Assembly: GCA_964410945.1 (NCBI GenBank) | Contig: CAYPJE010000009.1 | Span: 26,159-90,158 of the forward strand | Direction of reading: 5' to 3' | Length of the DNA stretch: 64,000 bases | Origin: CAYPJE01 sp964410945 | GTDB lineage: Bacteria; Fidelibacterota; Marinisomatia; Marinisomatales; TCS56 | Shown here: in pieces, positions 10,685-19,974 of the stretch | How the letters are laid out: every line of letters begins with the position of its first letter | How positions within the stretch are numbered: the first letter of the stretch is position 1 | Position numbers and translations under genes: made by a program | Notes under the pieces: model-generated | Told to the model about the DNA's origin: nothing | Seen by the model: only the letters and a program-made list of their open reading frames with translations | The model's database searches: none

Positions 10685-10788
10685 CCTGGCCTTGAAAGAT
10701 AATTAGTTCCACAGCGGACTTCCAGTGAGTCCCTATCCAATACTAATAATTACGAGAATAATCTGCTAATCCTATCCATGGAAGTTAG

Positions 10789-10806
10789 CATGTATAGACA
10801 TGTATA
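10789..10806. promoter_or_regulatory. Tandem CATGTATA repeat upstream of the UroD-family gene
   Basis: CATGTATA occurs at 10789-10796 and again at 10799-10806, ten bases (about one helical turn) apart, in the 230-base AT-rich spacer upstream of the minus-strand UroD-family gene. It could be an operator. No regulator is known, so this is a weak inference from spacing and position. Confidence 0.25.
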
Positions 10807-10914
10807 TACTAATATTTTCTTTAATATATATGCGCGTGCTGACTAATGGCAATTCCGGAACCGGCCATTTAAACCAGATAAGTACGGGAATATGTGAAGG
10901 TGGCGGAATTTTCC

Positions 10915-11757
10915 TCAGGGGATCAGTGGCATGAACCGGCTGATAACAATTCCATCGAAGAAAGCCCCGTCCTCCGGAAAATAATACTCCATAAAATCCA
11001 GTTTGACCGTCTCGCCGGCCGATTGGGAAGCATGAACAAGATATTTATTATCAATAATCATACCTTCATGGCCAAAGATGATTCCCATGCTCCAGTACTT
11101 CGATTTAACAAATGATACAATGCAGACTTCCGGTAGCGACGCCAGCAATTCAGCAGTTATCATCTCGTTGGGGATATAATTGAGATCAATTGGGCGCTGC
11201 CAATCTAACTCCAGGAATTCGGTTCCGTCGTCTTTCATATTTAGTGTCAGTGCGATTGATTCCAGTTTATCCGCCGGCAGTAGTTGATCGGTGATATTTA
11301 CGGTATTCGGATTGGCGGTTACCCGGTCGGCGGTATAATGCCAGCGCGATTTGTATGTGGGAATTTTAATTCCCTCATCATCAGCTTTATAATGAATTTC
11401 AACCATGTTCTTTCGGGCTTCTCCCCAATTATTGCTCTGTGCGAATGCCAAGGTCGTGAGTACATGTCCGGTACAGTCCGATACATCAAGCCGGATGATG
11501 GGATCGAGGTCCGGCTCCACTTCCTCCCCCAGTTTAAAAATTTCGTACGGTGTTCCCACCCGCCATAATGCAATGGCCTTGACACGATCTTCAAAAACAG
11601 GGTAATGTTTGTGAAATTCCGGCAACATGGAATTAACCTGGGTTTCCGATAATGTCCATGGTTCTGGCAGGGATTCCAGCCAATCGGCTGGCTTTTGGCA
11701 ACTCGTCATAGTCAGCTGCATTACCGTCAAAAAAGCAATTACAATAGTTTTTTTCAT
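10915..11757 (-). CDS. DUF1460 family lipoprotein, putative N-acetylmuramoyl-L-alanine amidase-like
   Basis: About 280 residues. The lipoprotein signal MKKTIVIAFLTVMQLTMTSC places the protein in the envelope. DUF1460 hallmarks are visible: GTPYEIFKLGEE, RLDVSDCTGHVLTTLAFA (probable catalytic Cys), LVHASQSAGETVKLDFMEYY (probable His) and GIVISR. The family has an NlpC/P60-like fold with a Cys-His-Asp triad. The ATG at 11757 is preferred over a longer frame to 11841 because AAGAGGTATAAA precedes it and the signal peptide starts there; the long version would overlap the methyltransferase gene. It sits within the one-carbon cluster but has no obvious functional tie to it. Confidence 0.75.
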   Translation of the reverse strand: MKKTIVIAFLTVMQLTMTSCQKPADWLESLPEPWTLSETQVNSMLPEFHKHYPVFEDRVKAIALWRVGTPYEIFKLGEEVEPDLDPIIRLDVSDCTGHVLTTLAFAQSNNWGEARKNMVEIHYKADDEGIKIPTYKSRWHYTADRVTANPNTVNITDQLLPADKLESIALTLNMKDDGTEFLELDWQRPIDLNYIPNEMITAELLASLPEVCIVSFVKSKYWSMGIIFGHEGMIIDNKYLVHASQSAGETVKLDFMEYYFPEDGAFFDGIVISRFMPLIP

Positions 11758-11767
11758 TTTATACCTC

Positions 11768-12658
11768 TTAATTCTTCTGCTGATCAACAACTGATCGGAT
11801 GGCTTTAATATGCTCGGGAGTTGTTCCGCAGCAACCGCCAAACACAGCTACCCCCGCATCGATCAAGCGGGGCATTACTGATGCAAAATAAGCGGGAGAT
11901 TCCGGGTAGACCAATTCACCTTCCATAAGTTCAGGCTGACCGGCATTGGCCTGGATGATAGTGGGTTTATCGGTCAATTCGTTTAATTCAATGGCAATTT
12001 CAGTCATAATATCTATTCCATTGCCACAGTTGGAACCTAAAATATCCGCCCCGGCAACTTCCAATCCTTGGATCGACGCTTGCAGCGCATCACCCATAAT
12101 TGTGAAAAATCCGTTTGGCTTTTTATCAAATACCATGGTTGCCATAACTGGAATATCCGGATCAATTGATTTGGCCGCTTCTACTGCCAGAACCGCTTCC
12201 CTGAGGTCGGTCATTGTTTCCACACAGATAAGATCAACTCCCGACTCGATCAATGCAGAGATCTGGGAAATAAAACTATCACGGACCTCCTCAGTTGTTA
12301 AATCACCGTACGGTTTCAGTAGTTTTCCCACCGGTCCGCAGGATCCGGATACATAGGCTCTGGTACCAACAACTGAGCGGACATGCTCCACCGCTAACCG
12401 GGTCAACTCGGCACACTTATCCTCAAGACCATATTCGCTTAATTTTATCGGTGAGCCACCAAAGGTATTGGTCTGGATAATCTCTGCCCCCGCTTTCAGA
12501 TATATTCTGGCAATTTCGATTACCGCCTCGGGGTGCTCCAGGTTCATCAACTCCGGGCATTCCCCGACTTTAAGTCCTCGCTGAAACAACATGGTTCCCA
12601 TAGCGCCATCGGCCACAATTATCTGTTTATCATTAATACGGTTCAATAATGACTTCAA
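11768..12658 (-). CDS. Homocysteine S-methyltransferase domain protein (MetH N-terminal module)
   Basis: 296 residues covering only the homocysteine-binding TIM barrel of cobalamin methionine synthase. Zinc ligands are visible: Cys211 in GSNCGNG and Cys276/Cys277 in GGCCGTT. N-terminal VADGAMGTMLFQRGL is typical. It would transfer a methyl group from a corrinoid protein to homocysteine, but there is no pterin- or B12-binding domain on this polypeptide. The start is TTG at 12658, inside a four-base TTGA overlap with the stop of the upstream activation-domain gene and six bases after GGAGG, so the two are translationally coupled. This points to a split methionine synthase or to another corrinoid methyl donor. 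Confidence 0.88.
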   Translation of the reverse strand: MKSLLNRINDKQIIVADGAMGTMLFQRGLKVGECPELMNLEHPEAVIEIARIYLKAGAEIIQTNTFGGSPIKLSEYGLEDKCAELTRLAVEHVRSVVGTRAYVSGSCGPVGKLLKPYGDLTTEEVRDSFISQISALIESGVDLICVETMTDLREAVLAVEAAKSIDPDIPVMATMVFDKKPNGFFTIMGDALQASIQGLEVAGADILGSNCGNGIDIMTEIAIELNELTDKPTIIQANAGQPELMEGELVYPESPAYFASVMPRLIDAGVAVFGGCCGTTPEHIKAIRSVVDQQKN

Positions 12659-13380
12659 TCAGAACCTCCAGTAACAGATTTTATTCTCTCAATGCACGAT
12701 TTACCAACACAGGCACGGCAGAAAGAAAACCGGGGTATAAATTTATGAATAGTACGGTCACCAGCTACCAGGATACCGGTTACTGATTTCATTGGTATCA
12801 TCAAAAATTCGTCGGTCAGGGTAACATCTATCGAATCCGGCTTCAAATATTCAAATATTTTTTCCTGGGAACTGATATGCCAGCCACAATACCCGGGACT
12901 GTAACTCAACACAGCTTTTTCTGTTTTTCCGAATCCGTAGCATTTTTCAAAATATTGTTTTTCGATGATACTGACCCATTTCTCTGCCGCCAAGGATGTA
13001 CAGGCATCCAGAATATACCCACTGACCGAATCCTTGCTCTGAAAATATTGTGCTATCTTATCACTGATGGAATAGCCGAGGGTCAGACAAAATAACGCCA
13101 GTGCGTCGGCTTGGGGATAAATTTCTTGCAGTGGTGATTCAGGACTGTTATTACCCTGCCCTTTGAAAATATATTGAAATTTATTCTTAGATATACTGTC
13201 AATAATCAGTTCCGGCCGGGCCGATTCCAGAAATAATTGTTCGGCTTCCTGCAAGTGAGAATTAACGCCAGTCGCAGGTTCGACACCCTGACTATACCCC
13301 AGATGACTCAGCAAATCAGCCCTGACCGGCAGCAGTTCCTGGGCTGATATTGTAGATGTGAGTAATTGTTTCCGGCTCAT
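12655..13380 (-). CDS. Stand-alone vitamin B12-dependent methionine synthase activation-domain protein
   Basis: 241 residues. The pattern YSPGYCGWHISSQEKIFEYL and DEFLMIPMKSVTGILVAGDR matches the MetH activation domain, which binds S-adenosylmethionine and reductively remethylates cob(II)alamin. The C-terminus carries a CxxCxxxxC cluster (Cys221, Cys224, Cys229), seen in free-standing versions that sit next to corrinoid methyltransferases and may hold a metal or Fe-S centre (inference). Its stop overlaps the TTG start of the homocysteine methyltransferase module by four bases. The initiating ATG has no strong ribosome site. Its partner corrinoid protein is not in the window. Confidence 0.85.
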   Translation of the reverse strand: MSRKQLLTSTISAQELLPVRADLLSHLGYSQGVEPATGVNSHLQEAEQLFLESARPELIIDSISKNKFQYIFKGQGNNSPESPLQEIYPQADALALFCLTLGYSISDKIAQYFQSKDSVSGYILDACTSLAAEKWVSIIEKQYFEKCYGFGKTEKAVLSYSPGYCGWHISSQEKIFEYLKPDSIDVTLTDEFLMIPMKSVTGILVAGDRTIHKFIPRFSFCRACVGKSCIERIKSVTGGSD

Positions 13381-13469
13381 TATACTGATTTAATCGTTGC
13401 CGGAAATTACCGTTTAGATGACCCTAACTGGCAAATTAAAACTATAACGCGAGGATGTATTATTACATT

Positions 13470-13500
13470 AAAAAAGGGTGGTAATCAGCCACCCTTTTTT
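13470..13500 (-). terminator. Bidirectional-looking intrinsic terminator
   Basis: GGGTGG (13476-13481) and CCACCC (13489-13494) form a perfect stem around a seven-base loop, flanked by six A on the left and six T on the right. It lies just downstream (on the minus strand) of the PorV-like gene that ends the second surface operon, and upstream of the one-carbon cluster. Confidence 0.9.
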
Positions 13501-13529
13501 CTATCAGCTAATCGAGAAACTAGTATAAG

Positions 13530-14513
13530 CTAAAACTCAAGACCCATTGACAAGTTCGTAACATTACCCAACAGTCCAAATGCCATGTAAGACATATCGA
13601 CATAAACACCGACAAATGGTAGTGATAAACCAAGACCTGCTGTTAAGCCACCTTCATCCGAACCGATGGCATAGCCGGCCCGAACAGCCAACATATTCAT
13701 CAGAGTCAACTCGGTTCCCAGGTTAACCTGTTCATTATTGTCCGGGGGATGGATCGCGTCAGCAACCAGCACCATTTTGGTACCGCCTGCGGCACTCATC
13801 TCGATTACATCCATCGCAATTCCGAATCGGAACATCAACGGCAGGGCATAATCATCAAAACGGGTTGAACTACCCGGATCTTCCAGGTCAGTATAGTTAT
13901 TGTAACTGCCATCGAAGGCGATATCAGAGCCAAAATTGGTCATGGACATACCAATTTTCAGACCACGCCAGCGGGTATCATATAACGATCCTACATCAAT
14001 GGCCCAGCCATCAGCAATCAAATCGGTATAATCTTCACGGACATATTTGATTGTCATACCCATGGAAAACTGATCAGTCAGATTCTTGGCCCATGATGCA
14101 CCGGCCGCCATACTTTGAACGGTAAACATTTCACCGGTGCCGTCAGGTGCATAAGGTGTACGCACCCGCATTTCACCAACATTCATATCCTGGTAATGGA
14201 CACCGATTTTACCCATCTGTCCCATGTCCAGGTTAACTGCCAAAGCATTGAAAATGATGTCCGCCGGCCAGCTGGTATGGCTGGCATAGACCGCATTCTT
14301 AGGCGACAGTGACATACCGGCAACATTCCAGAAAACAGCTGAACCGTCATTAGCCATACCGGCAAATGCTTCACCCATTGCTGAAGCCCGCGCTCCTACC
14401 GGAACCGACAGGAATTTTGCACCTGTCATACCAGCTTTCTGACTGGCGTCCTGCCCAAAGGCCAGGCCAGTTAAAACCAGCAGGCTTATGCATAAAATGA
14501 GAAATCTCTTCAT
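13530..14513 (-). CDS. PorV/PorQ-like outer-membrane beta-barrel protein
   Basis: About 327 residues with signal peptide MKRFLILCISLLVLTGLAFG and the family signature KFLSVPVGARASAMGEAFA...GSAVFWNVAGMS, closer to canonical PorV than the paralogue at 1953. It is predicted to be a beta-barrel that may assist export or anchoring of the sorting-domain protein encoded directly upstream (inference from PorV in T9SS). The ATG at 14513 is preferred over 14540 because AAGGAG precedes it. Last gene of its operon, followed by a strong terminator at 13470-13500. Confidence 0.88.
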   Translation of the reverse strand: MKRFLILCISLLVLTGLAFGQDASQKAGMTGAKFLSVPVGARASAMGEAFAGMANDGSAVFWNVAGMSLSPKNAVYASHTSWPADIIFNALAVNLDMGQMGKIGVHYQDMNVGEMRVRTPYAPDGTGEMFTVQSMAAGASWAKNLTDQFSMGMTIKYVREDYTDLIADGWAIDVGSLYDTRWRGLKIGMSMTNFGSDIAFDGSYNNYTDLEDPGSSTRFDDYALPLMFRFGIAMDVIEMSAAGGTKMVLVADAIHPPDNNEQVNLGTELTLMNMLAVRAGYAIGSDEGGLTAGLGLSLPFVGVYVDMSYMAFGLLGNVTNLSMGLEF

Positions 14514-14539
14514 TGTAAATCTCCTTTTCTTACCTGTCA

Positions 14540-16630
14540 TCAGCGCATGACAACAAATTTGCCGACCTGGGTATCACCATCTTCGTCTTCAACAACGAAA
14601 AGATAGACACCGCTAACAATACTGGTACCATGCCTGGTAAGCAGATCCCAGTTTTCAAAACTGTTGCCGTCGTTATTTACCAGTTCAATGATAAAATCTC
14701 CGGTCAGGGTATAAACCCGGATCGTCGACTCACCTTCCGGCAGGTTAATAAATTGGAGTTTGGCCCACCATTGCTCATCGAATGATGGCACGTGATCCCA
14801 GAGGGCACTTCCTTTATATGGATTTGGGACGGTAGCTACATCACCCAGCTTCTCGGCCGGGGCTGAAGCAACATCAACCTCGATACCAGCTCCGCGGGAA
14901 CTTTCAAGCTCACCAATCGGCGTCAAACCATTATCAAAGGATGTGACTGCATAGTAGTAATTGAATCCCTTATTTACATCCTTATCCAGGTAGCTGTATG
15001 CCAGGCCGGTTTCACCACCGACACCATTTCCGTCGATATCGTAGGCCGCCAGCGGCAACCAGATACGGGCACCGGAATTATCGGTTCGATCACTTTTATA
15101 GACCCGGTAGCCCTCAAAATCGGCTTCACCGGACAATGGATCGATATAGCCTTCCACTGTACTGGTGCTGGACGCCCAATCCAATTGAATATAACCTTCA
15201 GGGGTCGGTGTGATTGTCACCTCTGGGGATGGTGGTGGAGTAGCTGCCAACCAGTCAGCGTCATATAGTTCCTGAGCAAAGGCCATCACATCACGAAGGC
15301 TTCCCGGATTATTATGGGGATCGGGATTATCCCGGTCACCTAACCCATCACCGACACCGGCTGCAACATACCAACGAACCGTATCACCGGATGCCAGGTC
15401 AAAGGGACCAATTGAATGGAGATACCGGTAATCATATGGCGCCGGCGGGACAGCCGCATAAACACCATTGGACATAAACTGGAATTTCAGGGCATCAGAA
15501 GACGGATCGTCATCAATGGTCCACCAGTTATGCGAAGCACACATGCCTGAATTACCATTGTTATCAGGAATCGATGTACCCAGTGTACGGACACCAATAT
15601 ATCCTTCTGACAATCCATTCTCACCTTCGTCAGGACCGGCTACATCCGGATCGTCGCCATCATAGCCATAGGACAGGTTGTCGCTTGCCAGGTAGGCTGT
15701 CAGGTCATCGTACCAGTATTCACCGGTGGCCAGCGAGGAAACATCAAAGTCAAATCGCATCGCCATATATAGATCGGTTATAGTCTGGGGAATATCCGGA
15801 ATCACATCACTCGGATTCTCTGAATCTTCTTCAGAACTGGTCCCAACATTTATTACCTCGAAATCATAGATTATGAAATCCTGGGCATAACTGTAACTCC
15901 AGGCATAGGTCCGCTCTATGACTTCCAGGCCCAGACCCGACTCACCGGCATTGTGACGGTCCAACCAGAGATCATTGTAGATCGTGTAACTGTCTTCTTC
16001 CGAGACAGCAGCAAAATCCTCATTGATCAAGCCATCACCATCGTTATCGATAAAATCCAATGGATCTTCATCCACTAATCCATCGCCATCATCATCATAA
16101 TCGGGCTGGCCGTATTCATCAATATCGTACCACAGGTAGTAATCTGTATTCACCAGATCCTCATCCGGTCGATTGGCCGAAGCCAGAACAATTACATAGT
16201 CGTTGGATGTGAAATCGGCACCGTTTACCGCCGTATATTCGGCGATCCGGTCATTAGACAACTGTGGAAACCATTCGTCCTCATCACCGGCCGTACAGTG
16301 GATTGTACCCGTTTGATCGCGTCCGGCAACCCAGAATGCACCGGAATACAGATACATATTTCCACTGCCACCGGGCCATTCCATTGAGGGTGTAACCATA
16401 TCTTCGTCACCGAAACGCCCATAGTTAGTTAAATTAACCCATACCCGGCCGATTGTATGCGGCACGGCTCCAATGGGAACAATTCGTTCCAGCGAAGGCG
16501 GTGAACCGGCATTCCAGTCACGGGCAACAGTTACATCAGTAACTGTTGCCGCAACCAATAATATCGCCAGTATTGTCACCATCCAAGCACTCCGCGAAGA
16601 ACGGTAGAGATAGTTGTTTTTGAAAGGCAT
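14540..16630 (-). CDS. Large secreted protein with acidic calcium-binding-like repeats and FlgD-like C-terminal sorting-type domain
   Basis: About 696 residues. An N-terminal signal-anchor/signal peptide (about residues 15-37) precedes a region related to the protein at 4164. Around residues 170-205 is an acidic block, DDDGDGLVDEDP followed by DNDGDGLINEDF, resembling thrombospondin-3/EF-hand-like calcium loops. A fibronectin-III-like segment (about 485-590) comes before a C-terminal FlgD-like domain ending SGVYLFVVEDEDGDTQVGKF-VVMR. AGGAGG precedes the ATG at 16630, which is chosen over an upstream in-frame start at 16651. It lies between a TonB receptor and a PorV-like gene, the same order seen in the first operon minus the lipoprotein. 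Confidence 0.82.
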   Translation of the reverse strand: MPFKNNYLYRSSRSAWMVTILAILLVAATVTDVTVARDWNAGSPPSLERIVPIGAVPHTIGRVWVNLTNYGRFGDEDMVTPSMEWPGGSGNMYLYSGAFWVAGRDQTGTIHCTAGDEDEWFPQLSNDRIAEYTAVNGADFTSNDYVIVLASANRPDEDLVNTDYYLWYDIDEYGQPDYDDDGDGLVDEDPLDFIDNDGDGLINEDFAAVSEEDSYTIYNDLWLDRHNAGESGLGLEVIERTYAWSYSYAQDFIIYDFEVINVGTSSEEDSENPSDVIPDIPQTITDLYMAMRFDFDVSSLATGEYWYDDLTAYLASDNLSYGYDGDDPDVAGPDEGENGLSEGYIGVRTLGTSIPDNNGNSGMCASHNWWTIDDDPSSDALKFQFMSNGVYAAVPPAPYDYRYLHSIGPFDLASGDTVRWYVAAGVGDGLGDRDNPDPHNNPGSLRDVMAFAQELYDADWLAATPPPSPEVTITPTPEGYIQLDWASSTSTVEGYIDPLSGEADFEGYRVYKSDRTDNSGARIWLPLAAYDIDGNGVGGETGLAYSYLDKDVNKGFNYYYAVTSFDNGLTPIGELESSRGAGIEVDVASAPAEKLGDVATVPNPYKGSALWDHVPSFDEQWWAKLQFINLPEGESTIRVYTLTGDFIIELVNNDGNSFENWDLLTRHGTSIVSGVYLFVVEDEDGDTQVGKFVVMR

Positions 16631-16656
16631 CTTAACCTCCTGAATCTTCACAATAA

Positions 16657-19600
16657 TTACCAGTTAATCTCGATACCAAGCTTCGCATGCCGGGGCTCGG
16701 TCCAGACGGTCCAGTCCTGATATCGGCCTTCCGGATCCTGGTAGTGATCAGCAACACCGTTTCCATCGCGGTCCACTTCAGACTGGTACCATTCAGAGCT
16801 GTAAGGCACACCCTCGGGTGAGTAGACCATGTTCTCGGTATTCAACACATTGTACACTTCCAGATAGGTGATCAACCGGCCAATACCGATATCAAATCCT
16901 TTCTGAATCCGCATATCCAGCTGATTGGTAGCCGGCAGACGGCCATCATTCTCAGCAGGTACTGTCGTGGCAGAGGCACGGTCCTGTGTATCATACGGGA
17001 AACCGCTGCCGTAACGGTCAGTAACATTAAACATCCAGTCACCCATCAACTGATTTCTGGCAGCAGGAATATAGTAGGTGAACTTGGCACTCAATGTATG
17101 GGTCTGATCATGGTCCAGGGCATGGGGATCGGATGGGGTCACCAGGTTCCGCCAGAGATAAGTACCACCCAACTGCGGATCGGAGAGACGACCACTGGTC
17201 ACCATGTAGGTATAGTTAATATCGGCTGAGAAATTATTGCTCATCCGCTTGTCAACTGCGACCTCAAAGCCTTTGACGGCACCCCAGTCGGCATTTTCAT
17301 AAATCCAGAACCGGGTACCGGCCAGGTTATTGATCTGGCTCTGCTGGACCCAACCAAAGATATCCTTGTAGTATCCGGTAATATCTACTTTCATGTTAGC
17401 GGTAAACTGGTGGGTAAAACCAACCTCGTATGAAACTGTCCGCTGTGGTTCCAGCTCGGGATTACCAATTTCCTCATAGGCTCCTTCGGTGCTGTAGCCA
17501 ATATTCTCAAAGAAATACCGCCAGTCGGGGCGCTGGAGGAAATGGTTGTAACTGAAATGCAGTACATCACGATCGGTGATCGGATGTGAGATACCCAACC
17601 GGGGACTGATGTAAACCTTGGCACCCACATTGTCACTCCAGTTAACCGGATTTTTAATCTCACCTGTTTCCTCATCAACTGGTGCAGAGAGGGGATCCAA
17701 GGCATCGTCAGAATAGACAACATCGCCCAGATTATAAGAATCCAAACGGATGCCGGCATTGACGATCAGGCCGCCCATCTCAATTTTATCCCTGAAATAT
17801 ATACCCCATTCAGTGGGCTTTTCATGCCATTCATCCAGGTAATAATTGGAAAGCGAAAAAGTGGCGATACTGAACATAGACAAATCATAACGCAGGAATT
17901 CACCACCAATCTGCAGGAAATGAATCGGATGAATCTGATTCGAATAGTCCAGTTTGAAAGTCGACACATTGGAATAGGATTCCAGGTGCCCGTAACCATC
18001 ACCATATGATTTCCAGAGCGCATCCGAGACGTAGAACAATTGTCCTTCATCAAGCTCGGGATGGGAAACACCGGTCTCTTCAACCTCGTTGTCACCGTTC
18101 ACAAACAGCCAGTCTGATGTCCAATCCCAGCTATCGGTTTCGGCATTGTACTGGGCTTCCCAGATTTCTTTCCAGCCAACCGGATTCTGTTCAGACCACA
18201 GGTGGTTGGAAGGATCGTTATGGTCGACCAGCAGATCAGGATTACCAATCCGCCATTCCCCCAGGTAAGCGGCATTGTAATCAGGGGAACTGGTATCGAC
18301 TTTGGTTGGATCCTGAGTCCAGATATAGACCAGGCCATCATCCTCGGTAGTATACCTTAGTTCGCGTGATTCGCTATAAGCGTAGGGTCCGGAGGTTGAA
18401 TCCGGATGCCCGCTTTTAACTGTCATGCGTTTGAAAACCAGGTACTCATCGGTGTCACCATCACCATCACGATCATCATAATCATGATATTTTTGATCGT
18501 AGGTGGAATTATACTGCCCGAAAGTCAACGTCAGGTACGAATTGGCATTGATGGCATGATTCATCACACCAGTGAAGATCATTGTGCTCTTCAACCGGTC
18601 CGGCAGTATCGACAAGGTCGGCTGCAGGGTACCATATCCGGGAACATAGGCTTCCGTATTGTACTTGGCATACTCATAGTCGTATACAGTGTACAACTGC
18701 TTTGATGTCAGATAGCTTATATTGAATTTTGTCTTCTGACTAAGTTGATAGGTCAGCTTACCAAGGATACTGTAATTTTCGCGCTGCTGGTTGTTAAAAT
18801 GTCCCTGGGCCTGATCAAGGTATTCACCCGATAAAGCGTAAAAGGCATTTTTCATCAACGGTCCATTGAAGGCGAAGGAGTATTTATTCCGTTTGTAATC
18901 ACCGCGTGTGTCGGTCCAGATGGGAGTACTGTTCGAGTAACTCTCTACATTACCATCGATGTAAACGGCTTCGCTATTCTTATGTAGCTCTTCAATGGCA
19001 GCGGCATCCATTTCGGTACCACCGATTACTATCCGGCCACCCCGGGCCACCAGGCTGTCACCGATCATATAATCCGGTGCCAGTTTGAAGTCAGGATCGA
19101 TATACCATTCCCGGTCATAGGTTTCATTCAAAGAACTGAATATGCGACCTTCGTCGGTTACCCTGAACCGGCCGGAATGTTTGTCACGACCTTCGGCAGT
19201 AGCGATGTTTATCACTGCATCCTGGGCATTTCCATATTCCGGTGAATAACCACCACTCATCATTTCGATTTCCTCAAAAGCGAATTCCGGAAGGTCCACA
19301 TTCAAACTGATATCAGTGCTGGGACCTCCAGCTTGAGCGCCATTGGTTGAATTGGTCTGACTGTTACCCTGACCGGCACCATATCCAGTCATCGGGTTAC
19401 GCATGCTGACACCATCTATATAAAAGATGGTACCACTTGACCGGCCACCACGAACGCTCATGCCAACGGCTCCAGCTTCCATGGTAACCAGATCGGTAAA
19501 CGATTCGGATGGGACGGATGTGATATCACTGGCCGAAATGAAGGTCTTGGTGGCCGTGTTATCCATCTGGATCATTTTGCGTTCCGCCGTTACCGTGACT

Positions 19601-19947
19601 TCTTCACCGGCAATAACTTCCGTTTGCATATCGAAGTCAATGGTTGTCGTGTGGTCGATTGTGACTAGAACACCCATTACGGTGTAGTCCTTAAATCCAA
19701 TATAGGTAGCTTTTAAATCCCAGGTTCCGACAGGAACATTCAGGATAAAATAGCGACCATCAATGTCAGTGGCACCACCCATTGTGGTACCTACAATCAA
19801 GACGTTGACACCTGCCAGGGGGTCGCCCGTCTCACTGTCTTTCACCAAACCAGTGATTTTACCTGTCGTAACAGCCATAGCCTGGCTGCAGAACAGGAAT
19901 AAGATCACCGCCGATAGAAGTGTTCTGGTGAATTTTATTTTCTTCAT
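16657..19947 (-). CDS. TonB-dependent receptor with carboxypeptidase-regulatory-like domain
   Basis: About 1096 residues. A signal peptide ends near SQAMAVTTG. A carboxypeptidase-regulatory-like domain (GKITGLVKDSETGDPLAGVN, about 25-110), a plug (about 120-260, EEIEMMSGGYSPEYGNAQDA) and a long barrel follow, ending KLGIEINW with a terminal aromatic. Starting at the ATG at 19947 is preferred: the in-frame GTG at 19959 lies inside the GTGAGGAG ribosome site. The barrel has an expanded periplasmic/extracellular region rich in D, Y and W. Operon order is two lipoproteins, this receptor, sorting-domain protein, PorV-like. No SusD homologue; ligand unknown. Confidence 0.92.
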   Translation of the reverse strand: MKKIKFTRTLLSAVILFLFCSQAMAVTTGKITGLVKDSETGDPLAGVNVLIVGTTMGGATDIDGRYFILNVPVGTWDLKATYIGFKDYTVMGVLVTIDHTTTIDFDMQTEVIAGEEVTVTAERKMIQMDNTATKTFISASDITSVPSESFTDLVTMEAGAVGMSVRGGRSSGTIFYIDGVSMRNPMTGYGAGQGNSQTNSTNGAQAGGPSTDISLNVDLPEFAFEEIEMMSGGYSPEYGNAQDAVINIATAEGRDKHSGRFRVTDEGRIFSSLNETYDREWYIDPDFKLAPDYMIGDSLVARGGRIVIGGTEMDAAAIEELHKNSEAVYIDGNVESYSNSTPIWTDTRGDYKRNKYSFAFNGPLMKNAFYALSGEYLDQAQGHFNNQQRENYSILGKLTYQLSQKTKFNISYLTSKQLYTVYDYEYAKYNTEAYVPGYGTLQPTLSILPDRLKSTMIFTGVMNHAINANSYLTLTFGQYNSTYDQKYHDYDDRDGDGDTDEYLVFKRMTVKSGHPDSTSGPYAYSESRELRYTTEDDGLVYIWTQDPTKVDTSSPDYNAAYLGEWRIGNPDLLVDHNDPSNHLWSEQNPVGWKEIWEAQYNAETDSWDWTSDWLFVNGDNEVEETGVSHPELDEGQLFYVSDALWKSYGDGYGHLESYSNVSTFKLDYSNQIHPIHFLQIGGEFLRYDLSMFSIATFSLSNYYLDEWHEKPTEWGIYFRDKIEMGGLIVNAGIRLDSYNLGDVVYSDDALDPLSAPVDEETGEIKNPVNWSDNVGAKVYISPRLGISHPITDRDVLHFSYNHFLQRPDWRYFFENIGYSTEGAYEEIGNPELEPQRTVSYEVGFTHQFTANMKVDITGYYKDIFGWVQQSQINNLAGTRFWIYENADWGAVKGFEVAVDKRMSNNFSADINYTYMVTSGRLSDPQLGGTYLWRNLVTPSDPHALDHDQTHTLSAKFTYYIPAARNQLMGDWMFNVTDRYGSGFPYDTQDRASATTVPAENDGRLPATNQLDMRIQKGFDIGIGRLITYLEVYNVLNTENMVYSPEGVPYSSEWYQSEVDRDGNGVADHYQDPEGRYQDWTVWTEPRHAKLGIEINW

Positions 19948-19974
19948 AGTACTCCTCACTTTGGCGATTGAACG

